Below the pieces are notes generated by a model. The model made no database searches and was not told where the DNA came from. It saw only the letters and a list, made by a program, of their open reading frames with translations. From the NCBI RefSeq assembly GCF_900184035.1, contig NZ_FXWP01000026.1, positions 1-64,000 on the forward strand: a DNA stretch of 64,000 bases, read 5' to 3'. The stretch comes from Kosakonia pseudosacchari (GTDB taxonomy: Bacteria > Pseudomonadota > Gammaproteobacteria > Enterobacterales > Enterobacteriaceae). Below, piece by piece: positions 1 to 13,173 of this stretch (its first letter is position 1; each line of letters starts with the position of its first letter). The position numbers were made by a program, and so were the translations under genes.

Positions 1-20
1 GAACCGTGAGGCTTAACCTT
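1..20 (+). rRNA. rrl: 23S rRNA, 3' end only
   Basis: The first 20 bases match the conserved 3' terminus of enterobacterial 23S rRNA, ending in GGCTTAACCTT. The rest of the operon lies upstream of the window. Bases 21-115 are the 23S-5S spacer. Confidence 0.85.
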
Positions 21-115
21 ACAACGCCGAAGGTGTTTTGGCGTGAGAGACAGAAAAGATTTTCAGCGTGATACAGATTAGGTCAGGGCGTGAGAACGTT
101 CTGACAGACAGAATT

Positions 116-235
116 TGCCTGGCGGCAACAGCGCGGTGGTCCCACCTGACCCCATGCCGAACTCAGAAGTGAAACGCCGTAGCGCCGATGGTAGTGTGGG
201 GTCTCCCCATGCGAGAGTAGGGAACTGCCAGGCAT
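116..235 (+). rRNA. rrf: 5S ribosomal RNA
   Basis: This is a 120-nt 5S rRNA, starting TGCCTGGCGG and ending CTGCCAGGCAT, so the two ends pair as helix I. The internal segment from CCCACCTGACC to the ACTCAGAAGTGAAACGCC box is the standard enterobacterial sequence. It differs from E. coli mainly at bases 11-14. It is the last gene of the rRNA operon and is followed at once by a strong terminator. Confidence 0.97.
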
Positions 236-248
236 CAATTAAGTGAAG

Positions 249-275
249 AGGCCATCCTGACGGATGGCCTTTTTA
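249..275 (+). terminator. Intrinsic terminator of the rRNA operon
   Basis: A 9-bp perfect stem (AGGCCATCC / GGATGGCCT, 249-270) is followed by a run of T. This is the usual rrn terminator 13 nt after 5S. Confidence 0.93.
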
Positions 276-570
276 CGTTTTTATGCAGCGAAACAGCACA
301 AGCAGGCACTTATCCTGGTGGTACGTCACTCCTGTCGGATTTTACTGCTTGCCCCTGCAGACACCACAGCATCTCCCCTCCGGGATGCCGGACCCCTCAG
401 ATGCCAGCCTGTTGCTCAAAGTCCACTGCTGGCCGGAGATCACATCACCGTGTGGAGGCTGTTTTCCCGCGCACATCCTGTGAGGTTCCGTCCTGTATGC
501 CTCATTTCTCCCGTATGCCCGCGCTTTTTTGCTATTGTTTCTGCTCCATTTATCGCTAAAGGACATCTCC
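276..570. other. Intergenic region, no gene seen
   Basis: This segment lies between the rrn terminator and yjaA. Open frames crossing it have no convincing ribosome-binding site, no family resemblance and overlap each other. The AT-rich stretch around 520-555 probably carries the yjaA promoter. An AAAGGA at 558-563 is the yjaA ribosome-binding site. Confidence 0.6.
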
Positions 571-999
571 ATGATCGTTCTCTACGCCCAGCTTTATAAA
601 AACCGCATGGTTGTGCGTAACCTCCAGACTCAGCAGCAGGTTTCGGGTAGCCAAACCTTCAGCAACCAGCGAATACTCATCGCAGACTTTTTCCCGGCGG
701 AAAAGCTATTACGCGATTTGATTCTGCAAGTGGCACCACGCGCATTCTGGCACGCCCTTCCGGGCATGGGGCGTCTGGCGATCCTCGCGCATGCGCTGGA
801 GATGAATGAAGGTGGCTTATCGCCTGTCGAAGAGCGCGCCATCCTTGAAATGACCTTCGGCGCTTCACAAGGCCGATGCCGTTACCCGCAGGTCGTTGCC
901 AGCCAGACACCGCTAAGCGATCAACACGTGCTGGCGACACTGAGCCAATCGAAAATGCCTCCCTCTTCGCGCGATAACAAACCGAAAATCATTAGCTAA
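571..999 (+). CDS. yjaA: YjaA family stress-related protein
   Basis: A 142-residue protein resembling E. coli YjaA (127 aa), a small protein linked to stress and biofilm phenotypes whose biochemistry is unknown. Shared blocks are the N-terminal VLY-Q, the VRNL/VRDL segment, FSNQRILIA-FF-AEK near residue 36, and ALEMNEGGLS-VEER in the middle. The ATG at 571 follows AAAGGA by about 7 nt. An in-frame extension to 529 lacks a binding site. The position between rrn and metA matches E. coli, but yjaB, which follows yjaA there, is absent. The C-terminal 15-20 residues extend past the E. coli protein. Confidence 0.85.
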   Translation: MIVLYAQLYKNRMVVRNLQTQQQVSGSQTFSNQRILIADFFPAEKLLRDLILQVAPRAFWHALPGMGRLAILAHALEMNEGGLSPVEERAILEMTFGASQGRCRYPQVVASQTPLSDQHVLATLSQSKMPPSSRDNKPKIIS

Positions 1000-1024
1000 T
1001 ATCAATGCTACACAGGCCGCGACG

Positions 1025-1037
1025 TGAAACTTTCTCA
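1025..1037 (+). promoter_or_regulatory. Possible MetR site upstream of metA
   Basis: TGAAACTTTCTCA fits TGAA-N5-TTCA, the MetR consensus, with one mismatch. E. coli metA is a MetR target. The match is short, so the call rests mostly on context. Confidence 0.35.
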
Positions 1038-1083
1038 CCTTTCACTTGCGTACTCGACATTTTGCCGATTCCTGGGTATCTTC

Positions 1084-1115
1084 GGCTATCTGGATGTCTA
1101 AACGTTTAAACGTAT
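1084..1115 (+). promoter_or_regulatory. MetJ operator (tandem met boxes)
   Basis: Three contiguous 8-bp units, GGATGTCT, AAACGTTT and AAACGTAT (1092-1115), with a weaker fourth at 1084, approximate the AGACGTCT met box in the head-to-tail array bound by MetJ dimers with S-adenosylmethionine. The array ends 18 bp before the metA start, as expected for methionine repression. Confidence 0.85.
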
Positions 1116-1133
1116 GCAGTGAGGATATAAGAT

Positions 1134-2063
1134 ATGCCGATTCGGGTGCAGGACGAGCTGCCAGCCGTCAATTTCTTGCGTGATGAGAATGTCTTTGTGA
1201 TGACGACATCGCGCGCAACAGTGCAGGAAATTCGCCCGCTGAAGGTGCTGATCCTCAATCTGATGCCAAAGAAGATTGAGACGGAAAACCAGTTCCTGCG
1301 CTTGCTGTCAAACTCACCGCTACAAGTTGATGTGCGCCTGCTGCGTATCGACTCGCGTGAATCACGCAACACACCGGCCGAGCACCTCAATACCTTTTAC
1401 TGTAATTTCGATGAAATCCGTGATGAAAACTACGATGGTTTGATCGTCACTGGTGCGCCATTAGGCTTAGTTGAATTTAACGACGTGGCCTACTGGCCGC
1501 AGATCGAGCAGGTTCTGGAGTGGGCCAAAGATCATGTCACCTCAACCCTGTTTGTCTGTTGGGCGGTACAAGCCGCGTTAAACATCCTTTATGGCATCCC
1601 CAAACAGACCCGCACCGAAAAGCTCTCCGGCGTATACGAACACCATATCCTTCATCCTCACGCGTTGCTGACGCGTGGTTTTGATGATGTTTTTCTGGCG
1701 CCGCACTCGCGTTACGCCGATTTCCCGGCTGCATTGATCCGCGACTACACCGATTTAGAGATCCTTGCCCAAACGGAAGAGGGTGACGCCTACCTGTTCG
1801 CCAGCAAAGACAAACGTATCGCCTTTGTCACCGGCCATCCTGAATATGATGCCAACACACTGGCGGACGAGTTTTTCCGCGATGTGGATGCCGGGCTAAG
1901 CCCGGCGCTACCGCACAATTATTTTCCCCATGACGATCCGCAGAATAAACCGCGTGCATCCTGGCGTAGCCATGGCAATTTGCTGTTCATCAATTGGCTT
2001 AACTACTACGTCTACCAGATCACGCCATACGACCTGCGTCATATGAATCCCACGCTGGATTAA
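1134..2063 (+). CDS. metA: Homoserine O-succinyltransferase
   Basis: MetA transfers succinyl from succinyl-CoA to homoserine, the first committed step of methionine synthesis, in the cytoplasm. The protein is 309 aa, the same as in E. coli. The catalytic residues fall at their known positions: Cys142 in LFVCWAVQA, and His235 and Glu237 in TGHPEYD. The ATG at 1134 follows a GAGGA at 1121-1125. It sits alone behind a met-box array and ends in an intrinsic terminator. In E. coli it is the thermolabile control point of methionine synthesis. Confidence 0.98.
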   Translation: MPIRVQDELPAVNFLRDENVFVMTTSRATVQEIRPLKVLILNLMPKKIETENQFLRLLSNSPLQVDVRLLRIDSRESRNTPAEHLNTFYCNFDEIRDENYDGLIVTGAPLGLVEFNDVAYWPQIEQVLEWAKDHVTSTLFVCWAVQAALNILYGIPKQTRTEKLSGVYEHHILHPHALLTRGFDDVFLAPHSRYADFPAALIRDYTDLEILAQTEEGDAYLFASKDKRIAFVTGHPEYDANTLADEFFRDVDAGLSPALPHNYFPHDDPQNKPRASWRSHGNLLFINWLNYYVYQITPYDLRHMNPTLD

Positions 2064-2082
2064 GCGTTTCAGCCCCTTATTA

Positions 2083-2106
2083 CAGGCACCTTCGGGTGCC
2101 TTTTTT
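2083..2106 (+). terminator. metA intrinsic terminator
   Basis: AGGCACC-TTCG-GGTGCC stem with a UUCG tetraloop, followed by six T, 20 nt after the metA stop. Confidence 0.93.
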
Positions 2107-2185
2107 ATTTGCGAAAATCACTTCTCAACACAATAAAACTATAACCTCTTTGTTATCAATCTGTTATTTTCATTTTAATTTAAAA

Positions 2186-2212
2186 ATGGAAATTGTTTTT
2201 GATTTTGGAAAA
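2186..2212 (+). promoter_or_regulatory. IclR operator of aceBAK
   Basis: The segment TGGAAATTGTTTTTGATTTTG is nearly identical to the IclR box overlapping the E. coli aceBAK promoter. It lies about 100 bp before aceB. IclR, encoded at 7404-8228, represses the operon in the absence of acetate or fatty-acid signals. Confidence 0.85.
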
Positions 2213-2309
2213 TTTATTAGCCAGGATTGATCCTGCTGAACGAAAACTGCACACCCGATCTTCGTTGGCATTGGGAAATGTCTTTGCTGCAAAAAAGAGG
2301 AATCGCACC

Positions 2310-3911
2310 ATGACACAACAGGCAACAACAACCGATGAATTAGCCTTTACGCGACCGCACGGTGAACAAGAGAAGCAGATTCTCACTCCGGCAGCCGTGG
2401 AATTCCTGAGCGAGCTGGTCACCCGCTTTACGCCAAAGCGCAATCAACTGCTGGCCGCGCGTGTGCATCAGCAGCAACAGATCGATGCCGGTACGTTGCC
2501 TGATTTTATTTCGGAAACAGCTTCCATTCGTGAAAGTGACTGGACGATCCGGGGAATTCCCGACGATCTGCTGGACCGCCGCGTTGAGATCACCGGGCCG
2601 GTTGAGCGCAAAATGGTAATCAACGCGCTGAATGCCAACGTGAAGGTGTTCATGGCGGATTTTGAAGATTCGCTGGCTCCAAACTGGGACAAAGTGATCG
2701 ACGGGCAGATCAACCTTCGCGATGCAGTCAACGGCACCATCAGCTACACCAATGAAGCGGGTAAAATCTACCAACTGAAGCCAAACCCGGCGGTGCTGGT
2801 TTGCCGTGTGCGTGGTTTACACCTGCCGGAAAAACACGTCACCTGGCGCGAAGAGGCTATTCCGGGCAGCCTCTTCGATTTCGCGCTCTACTTTTTCCAT
2901 AACCACAAAAATCTGCTCGCCAAAGGCAGCGGCCCCTATTTCTACCTGCCGAAAACACAGTCATGGCAAGAAGCGGCATGGTGGAGCGAGGTTTTCAGCT
3001 TTACCGAGGATCGTTTCAATCTGCCGCGCGGCACCATCAAAGCCACGCTGCTGATTGAAACCTTGCCTGCGGTATTCCAGATGGATGAGATCCTGCATGC
3101 GCTGCGCGACCACATTGTTGGCCTGAACTGCGGACGCTGGGATTACATCTTCAGCTACATCAAGACGCTGAAAAACTATCCGGATCGCGTGCTGCCTGAC
3201 CGCCAGGTGGTGACGATGGATAAACCGTTCCTCAGTGCTTATTCACGTCTGCTGATCAAAACCTGCCATCGTCGCGGCGCTTTCGCGATGGGCGGTATGG
3301 CGGCGTTTATCCCCAGCAAAGACACCGAGCGTAACAACTGGGTGCTGAACAAAGTGAAAGCCGATAAACAGCTCGAAGCGAATAACGGTCACGATGGCAC
3401 CTGGATTGCGCATCCGGGGCTTGGTGACACGGTGATGGAGGTGTTTAACGCGGCACTGGGCGAACACAAAAACCAACTCTTTGTCAGCCGTGAGGACGAT
3501 GCGCCGATCACCGCAGAAGATCTGCTGGCACCTTGTGAAGGTGAGCGCACCGAAGAGGGTATGCGCGCCAATATCCGCGTCGCGGTTCAGTACATCGAAG
3601 CGTGGATCTCCGGCAATGGCTGCGTGCCGATTTACGGGCTGATGGAAGATGCCGCCACGGCGGAAATTTCCCGTACCTCAATCTGGCAATGGATCCATCA
3701 CGAAAAAACGCTGAGCAACGGCAAGCCGGTCACTAAAGCGCTGTTCCGCCAGATGCTGGCTGAAGAGATGCTGGTTATTCAGGAAGAGTTGGGCGAGCAC
3801 CGTTTCAGCAGCGGGCGTTTTAACGATGCCGCGCGCCTGATGGAGCAGATCACCACTTCTGATGAGTTGATCGACTTCTTGACGTTACCTGGCTACCGCC
3901 TGCTGGCGTAA
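2310..3911 (+). CDS. aceB: Malate synthase A
   Basis: AceB condenses glyoxylate with acetyl-CoA to malate in the glyoxylate shunt. It is 533 aa, as in E. coli. Family blocks are visible: VFMADFEDSLAPNWDK, the catalytic barrel segment IETLPAVFQMDEILHALRDH, and GGMAAFIPSKD. The ATG at 2310 (MTQQATTTDE) follows AAGAGG at 2295-2300. An in-frame ATG at 2193 lies inside the operator and is not the start. It is the first gene of aceBAK. Confidence 0.97.
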   Translation: MTQQATTTDELAFTRPHGEQEKQILTPAAVEFLSELVTRFTPKRNQLLAARVHQQQQIDAGTLPDFISETASIRESDWTIRGIPDDLLDRRVEITGPVERKMVINALNANVKVFMADFEDSLAPNWDKVIDGQINLRDAVNGTISYTNEAGKIYQLKPNPAVLVCRVRGLHLPEKHVTWREEAIPGSLFDFALYFFHNHKNLLAKGSGPYFYLPKTQSWQEAAWWSEVFSFTEDRFNLPRGTIKATLLIETLPAVFQMDEILHALRDHIVGLNCGRWDYIFSYIKTLKNYPDRVLPDRQVVTMDKPFLSAYSRLLIKTCHRRGAFAMGGMAAFIPSKDTERNNWVLNKVKADKQLEANNGHDGTWIAHPGLGDTVMEVFNAALGEHKNQLFVSREDDAPITAEDLLAPCEGERTEEGMRANIRVAVQYIEAWISGNGCVPIYGLMEDAATAEISRTSIWQWIHHEKTLSNGKPVTKALFRQMLAEEMLVIQEELGEHRFSSGRFNDAARLMEQITTSDELIDFLTLPGYRLLA

Positions 3912-4065
3912 TCGCCCGGGCTATTTTGTTCGCCAATTTGGCTCCAGCCAGTGCGCAAAACCTCATGTTCTACAAGTGCGTTGCGGTTTTGCTCGCTGAC
4001 AATGACCAAACTGACTTCACCAATAACGCCTGGCGAGCCAGGAGAAGAATATGGAGCATCTGTAT

Positions 4066-5370
4066 ATGAAAACCCGTACCCAACAAATCGAAGAATTACA
4101 AAAAGAGTGGACGCAGCCGCGCTGGGAAGGCATTCGCCGCCCTTATAGCGCGGAAGATGTGGTGAAGTTACGCGGCTCGGTCAACCCGGAATGCACGCTG
4201 GCGCAACTGGGCGCGGCGAAAATGTGGCGCTTGCTGCATGGCGAATCAAAAAAAGGGTACATCAATAGTCTCGGTGCGCTGACCGGTGGGCAGGCGTTGC
4301 AGCAGGCGAAAGCGGGAATCGAAGCGGTGTATCTTTCCGGCTGGCAGGTAGCGGCGGATGCCAACCTCGCCGCCAGCATGTACCCGGACCAGTCGCTCTA
4401 CCCGGCAAACTCCGTGCCGTCGGTGGTCGAGCGCATCAATAATACGTTCCGTCGCGCCGATCAAATTCAGTGGTCTTCCGGTATTGAGCCGGGTGACCCG
4501 CGCTTTGTCGACTATTTCCTGCCGATCGTCGCAGATGCCGAAGCCGGCTTTGGTGGCGTATTGAATGCCTTTGAGCTGATGAAATCGATGATTGAAGCCG
4601 GTGCGGCGGCAGTGCATTTCGAAGATCAACTCGCGTCGGTGAAAAAATGCGGCCATATGGGCGGCAAAGTGTTAGTACCAACGCAAGAAGCGGTGCAGAA
4701 ACTGGTGGCGGCGCGTCTGGCAGCTGATGTGCTGGGCGTTCCGACACTGTTGGTGGCGCGCACCGATGCCGATGCCGCCGATCTGATTACCTCAGATTGC
4801 GACCCGTATGACAGCGCGTTTATCACTGGCGAACGTACCAGCGAAGGGTTCTACCGCACCCATGCGGGCATTGAACAGGCGATCAGCCGCGGTCTGGCTT
4901 ACGCGCCGTATGCTGATCTGGTGTGGTGTGAAACCTCCACGCCAGACCTGAACCTGGCGCGCCGTTTCGCCGATGCGATCCACGCGAAATACCCGGGCAA
5001 ACTGCTGGCGTACAACTGCTCGCCGTCGTTTAACTGGAAAAAGAACCTTGATGACAACACCATCTCCCGCTTCCAGCAGGAGCTGTCAGATATGGGGTAC
5101 AAGTTCCAGTTCATCACCCTCGCGGGTATCCACAGCATGTGGTTCAACATGTTCGATTTAGCCCACGCGTACGCGCAAGGCGAAGGGATGAAGCACTATG
5201 TCGAGAAGGTGCAACAACCCGAGTTTGCCGCTGGCAAAGAGGGCTACACCTTCGTTTCTCACCAGCAGGAAGTGGGTACCGGTTACTTCGACAAAGTCAC
5301 CACCATCATTCAGGGCGGCGCCTCGTCGGTAACGGCGTTGACGGGTTCAACGGAAGAAGCACAGTTCTAA
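4066..5370 (+). CDS. aceA: Isocitrate lyase
   Basis: AceA splits isocitrate into glyoxylate and succinate, the branch-point step of the glyoxylate shunt. From 4066 ([11 protein letters not shown]) it is 434 aa, the E. coli length. The signature KKCGHMGGK carries the catalytic cysteine, and the [10 protein letters not shown] and NCSPSFNW blocks are intact. An alternative ATG at 4051 adds five residues. GGAGAAG at 4041-4047 would serve the 4051 start, while ATGGAG at 4051-4056 sits about 10 nt before 4066. The family length favours 4066. The 154-bp gap after aceB contains no gene. Confidence 0.96.
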   Translation: MKTRTQQIEELQKEWTQPRWEGIRRPYSAEDVVKLRGSVNPECTLAQLGAAKMWRLLHGESKKGYINSLGALTGGQALQQAKAGIEAVYLSGWQVAADANLAASMYPDQSLYPANSVPSVVERINNTFRRADQIQWSSGIEPGDPRFVDYFLPIVADAEAGFGGVLNAFELMKSMIEAGAAAVHFEDQLASVKKCGHMGGKVLVPTQEAVQKLVAARLAADVLGVPTLLVARTDADAADLITSDCDPYDSAFITGERTSEGFYRTHAGIEQAISRGLAYAPYADLVWCETSTPDLNLARRFADAIHAKYPGKLLAYNCSPSFNWKKNLDDNTISRFQQELSDMGYKFQFITLAGIHSMWFNMFDLAHAYAQGEGMKHYVEKVQQPEFAAGKEGYTFVSHQQEVGTGYFDKVTTIIQGGASSVTALTGSTEEAQF

Positions 5371-5380
5371 TCGTCAACCT

Positions 5381-5406
5381 GCCCGGTAGCAATTTGCCTA
5401 CCGGGC
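5381..5406 (+). promoter_or_regulatory. aceA-aceK intercistronic stem-loop
   Basis: GCCCGGTAG and CTACCGGGC form a perfect 9-bp stem around an 8-nt loop, just before aceK, with no T run. In E. coli the aceA-aceK gap also holds stable stem-loops, and aceK is expressed far less than aceBA. A role in processing or limiting read-through is inferred. Confidence 0.6.
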
Positions 5407-5424
5407 TAATGCCTGGGGAATACG

Positions 5425-7173
5425 ATGTCGCGTGGTCTGGAACTGCTGATTGCCCAAACCATCCTGCAAGGCTTTGATGCCCAGTATGGTCGTTTTCTGG
5501 AAGTAACGTCCGGCGCGCAACAGCGCTTTGAACAAGCCGACTGGCACGCCGTTCAGCAGGCGATGAAGCAGCGCATTCACCTTTATGATCATCATGTTGG
5601 CCTGGTCGTCGAGCAACTGCGTTGCATCACCGACAGCCAAAGCCCGGACGCCGCGTTTTTGCTGCGCGTCAAAGAGCACTACACGCAACTGCTGCCGGAT
5701 TATCCCCGCTTTGAAATTGCCGAAAGCTTCTTTAATTCAGTCTATTGTCGGTTATTCGATCACCGTTCTCTCACGCCAGAACGGTTGTTTATCTTTAGCT
5801 CGCAGCCGGAACGCCGCTTTCGCACCATCCCGCGGCCGTTAGCTAAAGCGTTCTGGCCGGAACGCGGCTGGGAAGCGCTGCTGACCAAAGTGCTGTCGGA
5901 TTTGCCGCTGCGTCTGCCGTGGCAGGATAAAGCGCGCGATGTGGGCTATATCACCGCGCATCTGCAAGAGGCGTTTGGCAGCGAAACCCTTGCTCACTCT
6001 CACTTGCAGGTGGCGAACGAGCTGTTTTACCGCAATAAAGCCGCCTGGCTGGTTGGTAAGCTTATTACCCCGTCGGCTACGCTGCCTTTCTTGTTGCCGA
6101 TCCACCGCACCGATGAAGGCGAGCTGTTTGTCGATACCTGTCTGACCACATCGGCGGAAGCCAGCATCGTGTTTGGTTTTGCCCGCTCCTATTTTATGGT
6201 TTACGCCCCGTTGCCCGCCGCGACAGTCGAGTGGCTGCGTGAGATCCTGCCCGGTAAAACCACCGCTGAACTGTATATGGCAATTGGTTGCCAGAAACAT
6301 GGCAAAACGGAAAGCTACCGCGAATATTTAAATTACATCAACGCCAGCAATGAGCAGTTTATTGAAGCGCCAGGCATTCGCGGCATGGTGATGCTGGTGT
6401 TTACGCTGCCCGGTTTTGACCGGGTATTTAAGGTGATCAAAGACGTTTTTCCCCCGCAAAAAGAGATGAGTGCCGCGCACGTGCGTGCGTGCTATCAACT
6501 GGTTAAAGAGCATGACCGTGTGGGACGCATGGCCGACACACAAGAGTTTGAAAACTTTGTGCTGGAAAAACGGCAGATTTCCCCGGCGTTGATGGCGCTT
6601 TTGCTGGAACAAGCGCCTGGCAAAATCACCGATCTCGGCGATCGCATCGCCATCAGCCATCTCTATATTGAGCGGCGTATGGTGCCGCTCAATCTGTGGT
6701 TTGAGCAGGTCAAAGGTCAGCAACTGCGCGACGCGGTTGAAGAGTATGGCAACGCCATTCGCCAGCTTGCCGCCGCCAATATTTTCCCCGGCGACATGCT
6801 GTTTAAAAACTTCGGCGTCACCCGCCACGGACGCGTGGTGTTCTATGATTACGACGAAATTTGTTATATGACCGAAGTGAATTTCCGCGACATTCCCGCG
6901 CCGCGTTACCCGGAAGATGAGCTGAGCGCCGAACCGTGGTACAGCGTGTCGCCAGGGGATGTCTTTCCACAGGAGTTTCGCCACTGGTTATGCGCCGACC
7001 CGGAAATCGGCCCGCTGTTCGAAGAGATGCATGCCGATCTGCTGCGTGCCGATTACTGGCGCGGATTGCAGGCACGCATCCGCGAAGGGCATGTCGAAGA
7101 TGTTTATGCCTACCGCAAACGCCAGCGTTTCAGCGTACGCTTTGGCGCAGGCGCGCTGCGGCAGGCGGGGTAA
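5425..7173 (+). CDS. aceK: Isocitrate dehydrogenase kinase/phosphatase
   Basis: AceK phosphorylates and dephosphorylates isocitrate dehydrogenase, diverting isocitrate into the glyoxylate shunt during growth on acetate. The protein has 582 aa (578 in E. coli). Residues 310-320 hold the ATP-binding segment [14 protein letters not shown], and a kinase-like catalytic segment [17 protein letters not shown] lies near 473-489. It is the third gene of aceBAK, behind an intercistronic hairpin. Its stop codon is 1 bp from the stop of a convergent gene remnant on the other strand. Confidence 0.96.
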   Translation: MSRGLELLIAQTILQGFDAQYGRFLEVTSGAQQRFEQADWHAVQQAMKQRIHLYDHHVGLVVEQLRCITDSQSPDAAFLLRVKEHYTQLLPDYPRFEIAESFFNSVYCRLFDHRSLTPERLFIFSSQPERRFRTIPRPLAKAFWPERGWEALLTKVLSDLPLRLPWQDKARDVGYITAHLQEAFGSETLAHSHLQVANELFYRNKAAWLVGKLITPSATLPFLLPIHRTDEGELFVDTCLTTSAEASIVFGFARSYFMVYAPLPAATVEWLREILPGKTTAELYMAIGCQKHGKTESYREYLNYINASNEQFIEAPGIRGMVMLVFTLPGFDRVFKVIKDVFPPQKEMSAAHVRACYQLVKEHDRVGRMADTQEFENFVLEKRQISPALMALLLEQAPGKITDLGDRIAISHLYIERRMVPLNLWFEQVKGQQLRDAVEEYGNAIRQLAAANIFPGDMLFKNFGVTRHGRVVFYDYDEICYMTEVNFRDIPAPRYPEDELSAEPWYSVSPGDVFPQEFRHWLCADPEIGPLFEEMHADLLRADYWRGLQARIREGHVEDVYAYRKRQRFSVRFGAGALRQAG

Positions 7174-7174
7174 A

Positions 7175-7330
7175 TCAGGTGAAGTAATATCTCACCACAT
7201 GAAAGAAGATGGGCGCGGCAAAGCAGAGAGAATCAATCCTGTCCATCATGCCGCCGTGCCCTTCGAGCATCGCGCCGAAATCCTTCACGCCGCGATCGCG
7301 TTTAATCGCCGACATACACAAGCCGCCAGA
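7175..7330 (-). pseudogene. C-terminal remnant of a CdsA/YnbB-type phosphatidate cytidylyltransferase
   Basis: On the minus strand about 50 codons read as the C-terminus of the CDP-diglyceride synthase family: GGLCMSAIKRDRGVKDFG, then GHGGMMDRIDSLCFAAPIFF and a natural stop. GHGG..DR.DS is the family signature. Full-length members have roughly 270-310 residues with many membrane segments. Everything upstream is missing, and iclR ends 70 bp away. The remnant is convergent with aceK, 1 bp apart. I infer a deletion of an older gene between aceK and iclR. No start codon or ribosome-binding site of its own is convincing. Confidence 0.75.
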
Positions 7331-7403
7331 AGACACGCGCATGAACGTCCCTGGCACCGTAAGGTGAATAAAAAGGGACTTTCGTGCTGTAACCTTTTGG
7401 AAG

Positions 7404-8228
7404 TTAACGCATTCCCCCGTACGCCAACGTCACTTCTTTCGCGCCACGGATCACCATCGCGCCCAGTTCGGTCACGCGGTCATCGGTGATGCGAGAGATG
7501 GGCCCGGAGATGGAAATCGCGGCGAAGGGTTCGCCGTGCTCGTCAAAAATGCACGCCGCTACGCAGCGCAGCCCCAGCGCGTGCTCTTCATCGTCAAAGG
7601 AGTAGCCGCGTTTACGCGTCTGGGCGAGATCTTCTTTCAGGTGTACCGGCGATACCAGCGTGGCATGGGTGTATGCATGCAGCCCCTGGCGATGCAGCAA
7701 GCTACCCACTTGCTCATCGCTCAGACGCGACAAAAACGCTTTTCCCGCGCCGGAAGCATGCATCGGCAATTTGCCGCCAATCGGCGCGGACATGCGCATC
7801 AACTGCGTACACTGCACCTGATCGATAATAATCGCCTGATGGTCGCTCTTATCCAGCACCGCCAGATTCACGGTTTCGCCGGACGCTTCCATTAAGTTGC
7901 GCAGGATCGGGTGAACAATCGCCATCAGGTTACGGCTTTGCAGAAAACTGCTGCCAACGATAAACGCATGCGCGCCTACCGACCAGTGCCCCAGCTCGCC
8001 CACCTGGCGAACAAACCCGAGCTGTTGCATGGTCGTGAGTAAGCGGTGGGTGGTTGAGTTCGGCAAACCGGCCTGTTGTGCCAGTTCGGTGAGGGCGACG
8101 CTGCCATGAGACTCGGCAATCCATTCCAGCAGTTTCAGGCCGCGGGTCAATGACTGAACTTGCCCACCCGCCGGAGCGGCCGGGGCGGTAGCTTTTCTGC
8201 CTCGTTTAGCGGGAACGGACGTGGCCAT
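7404..8228 (-). CDS. iclR: Acetate operon transcriptional repressor IclR
   Basis: IclR represses aceBAK; glyoxylate and pyruvate are its known effectors. The product is 274 aa, equal to E. coli. It has a short basic tail (AKRGRKA), an N-terminal winged helix-turn-helix (ALTELAQQAGLPNSTTHRLL, about residues 45-65), and the C-terminal effector domain with GGKLPMHASGAGKAFL. The ATG at 8228 has AGGAG just upstream. Longer in-frame starts up to 8321 run through the promoter. It converges on the cytidylyltransferase remnant. Confidence 0.96.
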   Translation of the reverse strand: MATSVPAKRGRKATAPAAPAGGQVQSLTRGLKLLEWIAESHGSVALTELAQQAGLPNSTTHRLLTTMQQLGFVRQVGELGHWSVGAHAFIVGSSFLQSRNLMAIVHPILRNLMEASGETVNLAVLDKSDHQAIIIDQVQCTQLMRMSAPIGGKLPMHASGAGKAFLSRLSDEQVGSLLHRQGLHAYTHATLVSPVHLKEDLAQTRKRGYSFDDEEHALGLRCVAACIFDEHGEPFAAISISGPISRITDDRVTELGAMVIRGAKEVTLAYGGMR

Positions 8229-8251
8229 GACAGGCTCCTTTTTCTGTATCG

Positions 8252-8276
8252 TGGAAATCATTTTCGTTTTAATGGA
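8252..8276 (-). promoter_or_regulatory. Possible IclR autoregulatory site
   Basis: The plus strand TGGAAATCATTTTCG resembles the aceB operator TGGAAATTGTTTTTG and lies 24 bp upstream of the iclR start. E. coli IclR represses its own gene, so autoregulation is likely. Confidence 0.6.
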
Positions 8277-8351
8277 GTATAACGCAACTCCCCGCCAGAC
8301 TGATCGGATGAGTTCGCGCAAAACAGCACGAAAATGGCGGATACAGGGTAT

Positions 8352-9014
8352 TTATTGCCGCACGTGTTTCGCCAGTTGAATATGTTGCGCACAAAGCGTA
8401 ATGGTTCGTCTTACCTGGCTCAGTGGATGCTCCGGAAACATCTCATCATATTGACGATCGTCGCTCGGCAGGCAACGCAGTTCGCTTTGCCGCAATTTGG
8501 CGAAGAGCGCGTCGGCAGAATCAATAAATTCTGGCTCGTCGTTAGTGGGCGGTATGTTGCCCTGCTTAAGTTGTAAATCCATCACTACCGCTTCGCGAAA
8601 GCCAGTGTTCCCTTTTTCTACCGCTTCCGCATTGATCTGAAAGAGCCCGTTTTTTACGGGGAGCCAGATAATGGCGACAAAATACATACCGAGTGAACCC
8701 GGCGTCGGATCGCGATATTTAAATATGCCCTGCAACGCGGCGACATCCTGAATATTGAGCGCTGTTAACTCCAGTAACGCGCCGCCGATTTTTGCTGTTT
8801 CTTGCTGCCAATAGCGTGTAGCGGCGGCAATATCGTGTAAGGCGAAGGGCCACTGCACCGGATCGTGGAGCTGAAGGCGCACCGCGCTTTGTTCCGGTGT
8901 GGACCATGCCATGCTGGTGTCACCGCTCTCATATAGTTGCCACCCGGCAATGTTGAGTTGCAGGTCGGTGAGGCGAGGTTTCTTATGGCCAAAAAGAGAC
9001 GTCAAAAAAGACAT
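8352..9014 (-). CDS. Conserved hypothetical protein, not recognised
   Basis: A 220-residue soluble protein with no signal peptide or membrane segment. It starts MSFLTSLFGHKKPRL and contains WQLYESGDTSMAWSTP and YRDPTPGSLGMYFVAIIWLP. I recognise no catalytic motif. The ATG at 9014 has only a weak purine-rich site (ACGGAACGG). It lies between iclR and metH on the minus strand, where E. coli has no gene, and is divergent from metH. GC content and codon use look ordinary. The mix of beta-strand-like stretches suggests a small globular domain, but nothing more can be said. Confidence 0.7.
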   Translation of the reverse strand: MSFLTSLFGHKKPRLTDLQLNIAGWQLYESGDTSMAWSTPEQSAVRLQLHDPVQWPFALHDIAAATRYWQQETAKIGGALLELTALNIQDVAALQGIFKYRDPTPGSLGMYFVAIIWLPVKNGLFQINAEAVEKGNTGFREAVVMDLQLKQGNIPPTNDEPEFIDSADALFAKLRQSELRCLPSDDRQYDEMFPEHPLSQVRRTITLCAQHIQLAKHVRQ

Positions 9015-9153
9015 AATCCGTTCCGTAAGTAGGTGTGCCTGTCAGAGGGCAGAAGGTTTGAACATACATCGGCAATCAAGCCTGAAAACTTGACAAGCCA
9101 TCGCACTGAAAGGGTAACGGGCTGGCGCAACACTCAGGCTTACGGGCGTTACG

Positions 9154-9166
9154 TGAGCATCTCTCA
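9154..9166 (+). promoter_or_regulatory. Possible MetR site upstream of metH
   Basis: TGAGCATCTCTCA is an interrupted palindrome (TGAG-N5-CTCA) close to the MetR consensus TGAA-N5-TTCA, 92 bp before metH. E. coli metH is activated by MetR. The match is short. Confidence 0.4.
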
Positions 9167-9257
9167 TGTTCACCCCGCGTCGCTTTTCCGCTCTGCCACT
9201 TTATGCCAGTATGTCCTGCTGGCCTTTTGGCCTGGTTGAGCATTGTCGGGAGCACGT

Positions 9258-12944
<3,687 letters not shown>

Positions 12945-12950
12945 TAACCA

Positions 12951-12980
12951 CAGGGCATTTTTTTAAATGCCCTGTTTTTT
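12951..12980 (+). terminator. metH intrinsic terminator
   Basis: CAGGGCATT pairs with AATGCCCTG, followed by TTTTTT, 7 nt after the metH stop. Confidence 0.93.
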
Positions 12981-13173
12981 CGCCATTTCATTTTCGCGAA
13001 ACTATCGTGAAGCAAACATAATACCGATTGAAACTAAGAACATTCTTAAAAATGGATATTTTCTTAGACCCTTCTTCCCCTTCATGCGTATGATGGGGAC
13101 GGACTACACGGCAAGATTGCTTACTCTTTTGCGGTTCATTTAATTGTCATAAATTTAACTTAGGTATTATAAA

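Noticed and set aside
264-599. Open frames between the rRNA terminator and yjaA
   Set aside because: They overlap the rrn terminator and the yjaA start, lack binding sites and do not resemble any family.
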